Assembly: GCF_954871325.1 (NCBI RefSeq) | Contig: NC_088776.1 | Span: 46,766,569 to 46,830,568 of the forward strand | DNA: 64,000 bases | DNA from: Gordionus sp. m RMFG-2023 | Lineage: Eukaryota; Nematomorpha; Gordioida; Chordodea; Parachordodidae | Direction of reading: 5' to 3' | Shown here: piece by piece, positions 59,212 through 64,000 of the stretch | Numbering within the stretch: the first letter of the stretch is position 1 | Layout of the letters: every line of letters begins with the position of its first letter | Program-made: the position numbers and the translations under genes | Notes under the pieces: generated by a model | Told to the model about the DNA's origin: nothing | Database searches by the model: none | Seen by the model: the letters and a program-made list of their open reading frames with translations, nothing else

Positions 59212-62200
59212 GTAAAAGAAAAAATATTTTTTTCAAAAGCAGAAATTTTGAACAGAACATTATGCATGGATTGCACACACAAAAACCTGGCCTAAAATTT
59301 TAGCCAAGGTTAGTCAACATTTGCAACACATTTTTCTGTGTTAGGCAATTTGTCCAGAATATTTTATCTAGCAGGTTTGGCCTAACATTTAAAAAAATGC
59401 AAATTTATGATTTTTCCTTTACAAAAAATAATTACTGGTAGGGACAAAAATCTTTAGAATGGGTAACCTGTTTGAAATTTTTTTTGGGAGTAGGCTAATA
59501 AAAACTTTCTAATTCTATGGACACGATAATGCTGATCTCTAAACATCCCTGTAAACCTGGGGGTGGCTTAATTTTTTTAGCCCCCAAGTTTGACCTACAA
59601 ATTTGTTTCTACTTATAAAAATGCCACCATCAACTGAAGCTTCCTATCTATGAGCCTCTCTAATATTGATTATCTTTACCTGGCCAAATTTTTTGACTCA
59701 ATCTAGATTTTTATTTTTAAGTATTTTATGGCCTATAATTTATAAAATTTCGTTATTTTGAATAATTTTAGGTGTATTTTGTAAATTGTCTTAAAGATGA
59801 GTAAAGATCATGATTCTCCTGACCTCTTTAGATGGGTATAATTTTATATGTAATAAACTTACACCTACAAAAGCAGTGTTCAAATTTTAATATTCTAGCA
59901 TATATTTTTGAAGATATCTAAGGGTCAAAGTATAAAAATGATATCATTTTATGCTTATCTTATCGATTTTCCTCCAATTTAAAATTTGCTAAAGACTATA
60001 AATAATGATTTTATTTAGTGTTGCTAAATGGCCCGATTTTTAAAAACGGCGTACACAATATTTTAGCCAAAAAATATTAAGCAAACTATGAGATTTTGCC
60101 CATAATTGACAAGAAGGATTGGACATCTATTAACCTCGAGGCTTGCATATTTTTTGGCTAAGATGATGGGTCAGCCGTTTCTAAAAATCGAGTCGTTTAA
60201 CAACACTAATTCTATCATTTACATTTTATTTTTTTTATATTTATTTTTTTTAATGTGGCGGTTCATTTAACCTCTTTTAAAGTTTAAAATCCTTAAAAAA
60301 TAATCAGTTTATTTTTTATAAAATTTTATGCAAATGCCACTAAGACAAATCTATATCCGTATAAAAAAAATTGGAGTTCTTAATTTTCACTTTCATGAGG
60401 AAAATAGATAAAAACTAAGAAAAACTGATCAATATTAAAATTATTATATAAAATGTATTTATTATGATATTTTATAATCAACACATATTTATTTTAAATT
60501 TTTTAAAAAAATTCTGAGGTTGTATTTATTTGAAATATGAAATATTGATATAATTTATGTAATTTACTGGTTATAAATATTTTTTAACAATAAAATTATA
60601 ATATTGCATAATTGTTATTTTATAGATTCTTTATTTTAATAAAAATACATATGAAAATTTTAAACAATGTTAAAACAATTAATGACATATTGGCTGTGTC
60701 CTAAATATCAAAATATAATCAGGCTTGTTAATCGATCTTTTTAAAAAGATCGAATCCCGATCACGATCCTTCAAAAAAAGAGGTCGAAATCCAGGATCGA
60801 CCTTTTTTTTAAAAAGGATCACGATCCTTTTCTTATTTTAATTTCTGAAGGAAATTTCTGATCGTTGCAAAATTAACTAATAAAAATATTTAGAATATAT
60901 TTATTTAATATTAAAATTAGTCTTTAATAATAAAATCTTTTCTAAGTTATTATCATTTAAACATCCACGTATTTCACTAAGCACATGTTTAGCTTTACTA
61001 AACAAGCGCTCCACCGGAAATATTTTTTTAAAATTAACATAAGTATTAAAAATATTTATTGAATCATTTGAATAAAAAAAATATTAATGGAACAAGCATT
61101 TTATGAAGAAATTTTCCCAAATCTATTTCATCGTTACATTCATTTGAAGCATCTGCATGTGGTTGATCCTGCATTTATTCCAAATGGGCAATTAAACTTT
61201 TTTTTACCAACAGATTTTGTGGCAGATTAATATAAGGCCAATTTAACTTAAATTTTGGGTGAATTATTACTGCCAATATGACTGTATCATACAATGAAGG
61301 AAATAATTAATTTATTATTAAATAAGTGTTCGTTCATATACAGGTATAAACTTAGCCCTTATTAACCCATCAATAGATATTTTATTAATTATTGTAAATA
61401 ATTCTTATTATATGCATATTGTTATGCTCTTCAGAAATAAATAATAAAAACTGTATTTTTAAAAGAATTAATTACTTCTAAATACCTTTTGAGGTTTGAA
61501 CTACTAATCTATGAAGATATTTTGTTCTTACATAAAGAGAATAACACTGATCATTGTGTAGTTACTTCCACCCATTTCATAAAGTAAAATACTTGCGTAA
61601 ATTATGAAATGGTAAAAGATTCTCATTCTCACTTATATTTTATGTCACACCAATAATAGATGTATTATCTTTTAAATCTTTAATGGAGGAAATTATTAAG
61701 ACCTAGAATTTATTTATATTTTATATAATATAATTAAATAAATAAAACTTGTAGGCTCTAAATCTCGTTCTAGATAAAATTGGTGGAATGGAAGTTGATA
61801 AAATATAATGTAGATAGATTTTTTTTAAAAATAATATTTTAATTTAATTTTCAAAATTTTTATTTTATTAAGTAAAAAATTAATTTTAAAAGGATCGGGA
61901 TCGAAAATTAAGAAAAAATAATCTCGATCAAGATCCTCAATTTAAGTCAGGATCATAAATCCGGAAAAATTGACAAATTTAGGATCAAATCCAGGATCGG
62001 CGATCTTTTAATTCGATCCTTTAACAACTCGAATATATTAATCGAAACTTTAACGTGAAAAAAGAAATAAACTGGACACAGCCTTATGCAAAATTAGTTT
62101 TTATTTGTATTTTAGTATTTTTATCGATTTTTACCACAAAGGGTTAAACTAAGAAAATCATTAATATTATAAATCAGTTGGTTCAGATAAACAATCCACA

Positions 62201-63711
62201 TAACTTAAATACATGTTCAAGCCTTAATTTTTTTAATTTTTTTATAACATATTTTAATAAAGCTTATAATAATCTATCTAAATATATTGTTTAAATTTTT
62301 TAAAATAAAAGCGTAAATGGTTAAAATATTTAGTTCAAAATCAATGTACCATGAATTGTGCTCCGTTATTGGGTTAATAAAATATAAAAATAAAATTAGA
62401 AATTTATCAGTAACATGTTCTGGAATATTCTAAAATTTGCAACGGAACTTATTTCTTTAGTCAGAACAGGAACACAAAAATGTTTTTTTCTAGGCCTCTG
62501 CCTGACACAGATATTATTATAAAGGAGAGAGTATTCTTGAGTCAATGGAGAGGGTGCGATTTAAGTTGTATTGTTAAATCACCTTGATTTGGACTATTTA
62601 AAAACAAACATTAAAAAAAATTTCCTTTTCTTTTGAGGGTTTTTTAAAATACAATTGTTTCAAATGTGTATACCTAAAACCTGTGCGCCGATGTACGCGG
62701 CGGCGGAGCATTTTTATATCGATGGTGATCGGCACGCCGACAACAAAATTCATGATAAACTGTAAATTTGTTTGTATATTATTGCCAACAAAATTAAGCA
62801 TTAAAATTAAAATGGAAATACATCTTTAATACACACCAAACAAAATATGATAAATTTATGTTTATAAAATATCTTTAACATAAGATAAAGATTGAATCAT
62901 CAACTTAAGCAATGAATAACAACATGTTGCACATTATTTATATAAAGGGAAATATAAAAATGCATTTTATACAATATAAATTTAAATTATATTAGATGAT
63001 ATATCTTTGTAGTTATCATGTAAATATAATTTGGTCAAAGTTTTCTGGAGATAATGAAGATCTTTTTGAATTTCAATATCAAGCCAGCAAATATGTTCAC
63101 TCAGGGGGCTTGTCTGCTAAATTGAGCAATTTTATGCGTTTCCAAAATATTAGCACATCAAACTTAGGTTCGCTTTTCTAATATGTCATATTATAGTTAA
63201 GATTGTAAGAAATATAGATTATATTTATTAGTTATAACTTTTAATTTATTTTAAATATTTTTGTATAAGTTTTTGTGCTATTTAAAGAGATTTATAAAAT
63301 AGCGCCACGCCGCCACTGATCAAAACATTGGCGGCGCGACACATAGGTCTATCTGGACCCCCTTACAATTTAACGGGAAATTTATTTTGTACCCAACCCC
63401 CACCTCGTTATAGGAGCCCTGTGGTTAAAAGTATATTAATAACACGAACCATATTAGAATTTTATTGATAATTTTTATATATTTTTATTGTAGCTTTTAA
63501 AAAAGACACCAAATCAAATAATATCCAACAATGCACCTGTACTTCAAGTATATTAATTATTTGGTGTTGTCAGAATAAATAATCTTAAAAAATATTAGTT
63601 ACCTGATTTGACAAATCTTCTTGATACTCTCTCTTACAAGCACAATCAACTTCCTATAACTGCTAAAGCAGGATTATCTTGTTTAATTGCTGATCCCGAT
63701 TTTAGATCAAG
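58692..63711 (+). CDS. CNOT11: CCR4-NOT complex subunit 11, 3' part off the window
   Basis: Six exons join in phase: 58692-58729, 58767-58872, 58916-59050, 59092-59211, 63494-63547 and 63599-63711. The protein begins MTLSQSEVNSLS, matching MSLTPKELSSLL of human CNOT11. Next come FESLSTSFHHYFQKVDYFKI, LLLQQHDLIPLSTQRL and CIYLLYEMYKNDPLDINPF, diagnostic of the N-terminal CNOT11 domain that binds the CNOT1 N-terminus with CNOT10. LLKKTPNQI and NQLPITAKAGLSCLIADPDF follow in the expected order. CNOT11 is a cytoplasmic scaffold and adaptor subunit of the deadenylase. The small introns are 37-51 bases; intron 4 is 4282 bases and full of transposons. The final donor at 63712 points to further exons (the C-terminal DUF2363 domain) beyond the right edge. 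Confidence 0.94.
60018..60207. mobile_element. Fold-back MITE, GTGTTGTTAAACGG family, in CNOT11 intron 4
   Basis: Starts gtgttgctaaatggcccg and ends gagtcgtttaacaacact. Inner words attttagccaaaaaatatta and cctcgaggcttgcat match the family. Arms are less perfect than in the 45310 copy. Confidence 0.8.
60692..62083. mobile_element. Outer element with GGCTGTGTCC ends, split by a hAT
   Basis: ggctgtgtcc at about 60692 and ggacacagcc at about 62074-62083 are perfect 10-base inverted repeats. Apart from the hAT between them only about 70 bases remain, so this was a very small MITE or the word pair of a hairpin. Its own target duplication is not clear. Confidence 0.5.
60720..62031 (-). mobile_element. 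hAT element, family D, GGATCGA subterminal words
   Basis: Left end caggcttgttaatcgatc and right end ggatcgaat...ttaacaactcg are inverted repeats. The target sites aatataat (60712-60719) and aatatatt (62032-62039) match at seven of eight bases. Each end holds stacked ggatcga/gatcctt words. On the minus strand near 60925-61025 lies FPVERLFSKAKHVLSEI, a hAT dimerisation region related to family B. The catalytic part is lost. It lies in CNOT11 intron 4. Confidence 0.85.
62100..63480. other. Remainder of CNOT11 intron 4
   Basis: Two modest open frames occur (62598-62801 minus and 62996-63181 plus), but neither resembles a known family or shows splice context linking it to CNOT11. A GC-richer scrap near 63300-63340 (cgccacgccgccactgatc...ggcggcgcgac) contains short inverted cgccac/ggcg words and may be an old element end. 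Confidence 0.4.
63494..63711 (+). CDS. CNOT11: CNOT11 exons 5-6
   Basis: After the 4.3-kb intron, exon 5 codes for LLKKTPNQIISNNAPVLQ. Following a 51-base intron, exon 6 codes for LPDLTNLLDTLSYKHNQLPI and onward to ADPDFRS. Phase 0 at both joins; exon 6 ends in AG before gtatta. The LFKKTPRQI and SELPTQSKA / LSDPDP landmarks of human CNOT11 are recognisable. Confidence 0.88.
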
Positions 63712-64000
63712 GTATTAATTAATATAAAAATTTATTATGCCAATCATAAACTATAATTTTACTAAAAATTAAATGCAACTCTAGTTGTGACTGAGCCAGG
63801 ACGTACGCTTCAGAGACTTTGATTTATCCTTATTGTTCTCAAAAAGAACCAAACCATGGCTTACTAACCTAAAGCCTCGCGCATAATATTTTTAAACCTA
63901 ACCCAACCCTAATTTTTATTTATTGATTATTGAGCCTTGTCCCGTTTTAAATATAAAAATATAAATTAAAGGGATTTTTCCCCCACAACAAAAATCTTGA
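63712..64000. other. CNOT11 intron 6, cut by the window edge
   Basis: Begins with the donor gtatta. No further exon can be read before the window ends. Confidence 0.5.

Noticed and set aside
62598-62801. 67-codon minus-strand frame in CNOT11 intron 4
   Set aside because: No family recognised, and the Arg-rich part may be chance. Could be an unknown small gene, but nothing supports it.
62996-63181. 61-codon plus-strand frame in CNOT11 intron 4
   Set aside because: Looks fairly protein-like (SGDNEDLFEFQYQASKYV) but has no CNOT11 equivalent, and the exons on both sides already join in phase without it.

Overview
This 64 kb window looks like nuclear DNA of an invertebrate animal. It is extremely AT-rich, its genes carry GT-AG introns, and mobile DNA fills most of the space. 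Four host genes can be read with consistent intron phases: a RUFY-type RUN-domain/coiled-coil gene (minus, about 2.4-17.3 kb, continuing past the left edge), a COX7A/COX7A2L-like gene (minus, 34.3-34.9 kb), TIM23 (minus, 57.4-58.1 kb, last exon not found) and CNOT11 (plus, 58.7-63.7 kb, continuing past the right edge). RUFY and CNOT11 point to a metazoan, and the TIM23 sequence reads as arthropod-like from memory; the species cannot be named. Many introns are only 40-50 bases, while a few are 3-5 kb and packed with transposons.

Layout: 0-17.3 kb is the RUFY locus, with a LINE-like retroelement, three hAT-type elements and several fold-back MITEs in its introns. 18-24 kb holds a 5'-truncated LINE and a diverged repeat array split by a complete-ended hAT copy with a perfect 8-bp target duplication; diverged inverted repeats flank the whole. 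27-29.4 kb has a strand-asymmetric CCTTG/CAAGA low-complexity block, hAT debris and a degenerate tandem repeat. 29.7-33.6 kb has two opposite-facing copies of a third hAT family. 36.7-38.2 kb is a MITE inside another element, and 39.4-39.8 kb is a long palindromic MITE. 41.7-44.5 kb is a broken Ty3/Gypsy fossil, followed by a non-autonomous hAT carrying a fold-back MITE. 48.5-53 kb is a hAT copy split by a young, gene-less LTR element. 53.4-55.6 kb is a nested set of long inverted repeats with a tRNA-derived SINE inside. 57.4-64 kb holds the divergent TIM23/CNOT11 pair.

TIM23 (inner-membrane protein import) and COX7A (respiratory chain) are mitochondrial. CNOT11 belongs to the CCR4-NOT deadenylase, and RUFY proteins act in endosomal traffic. 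No shared pathway beyond ordinary housekeeping is implied. I found no credible novel multi-gene system. The most unusual items are the nested palindrome at 53.4-55.6 kb, the transposon-in-transposon insertions with readable target duplications, and the tiny-versus-giant intron contrast.
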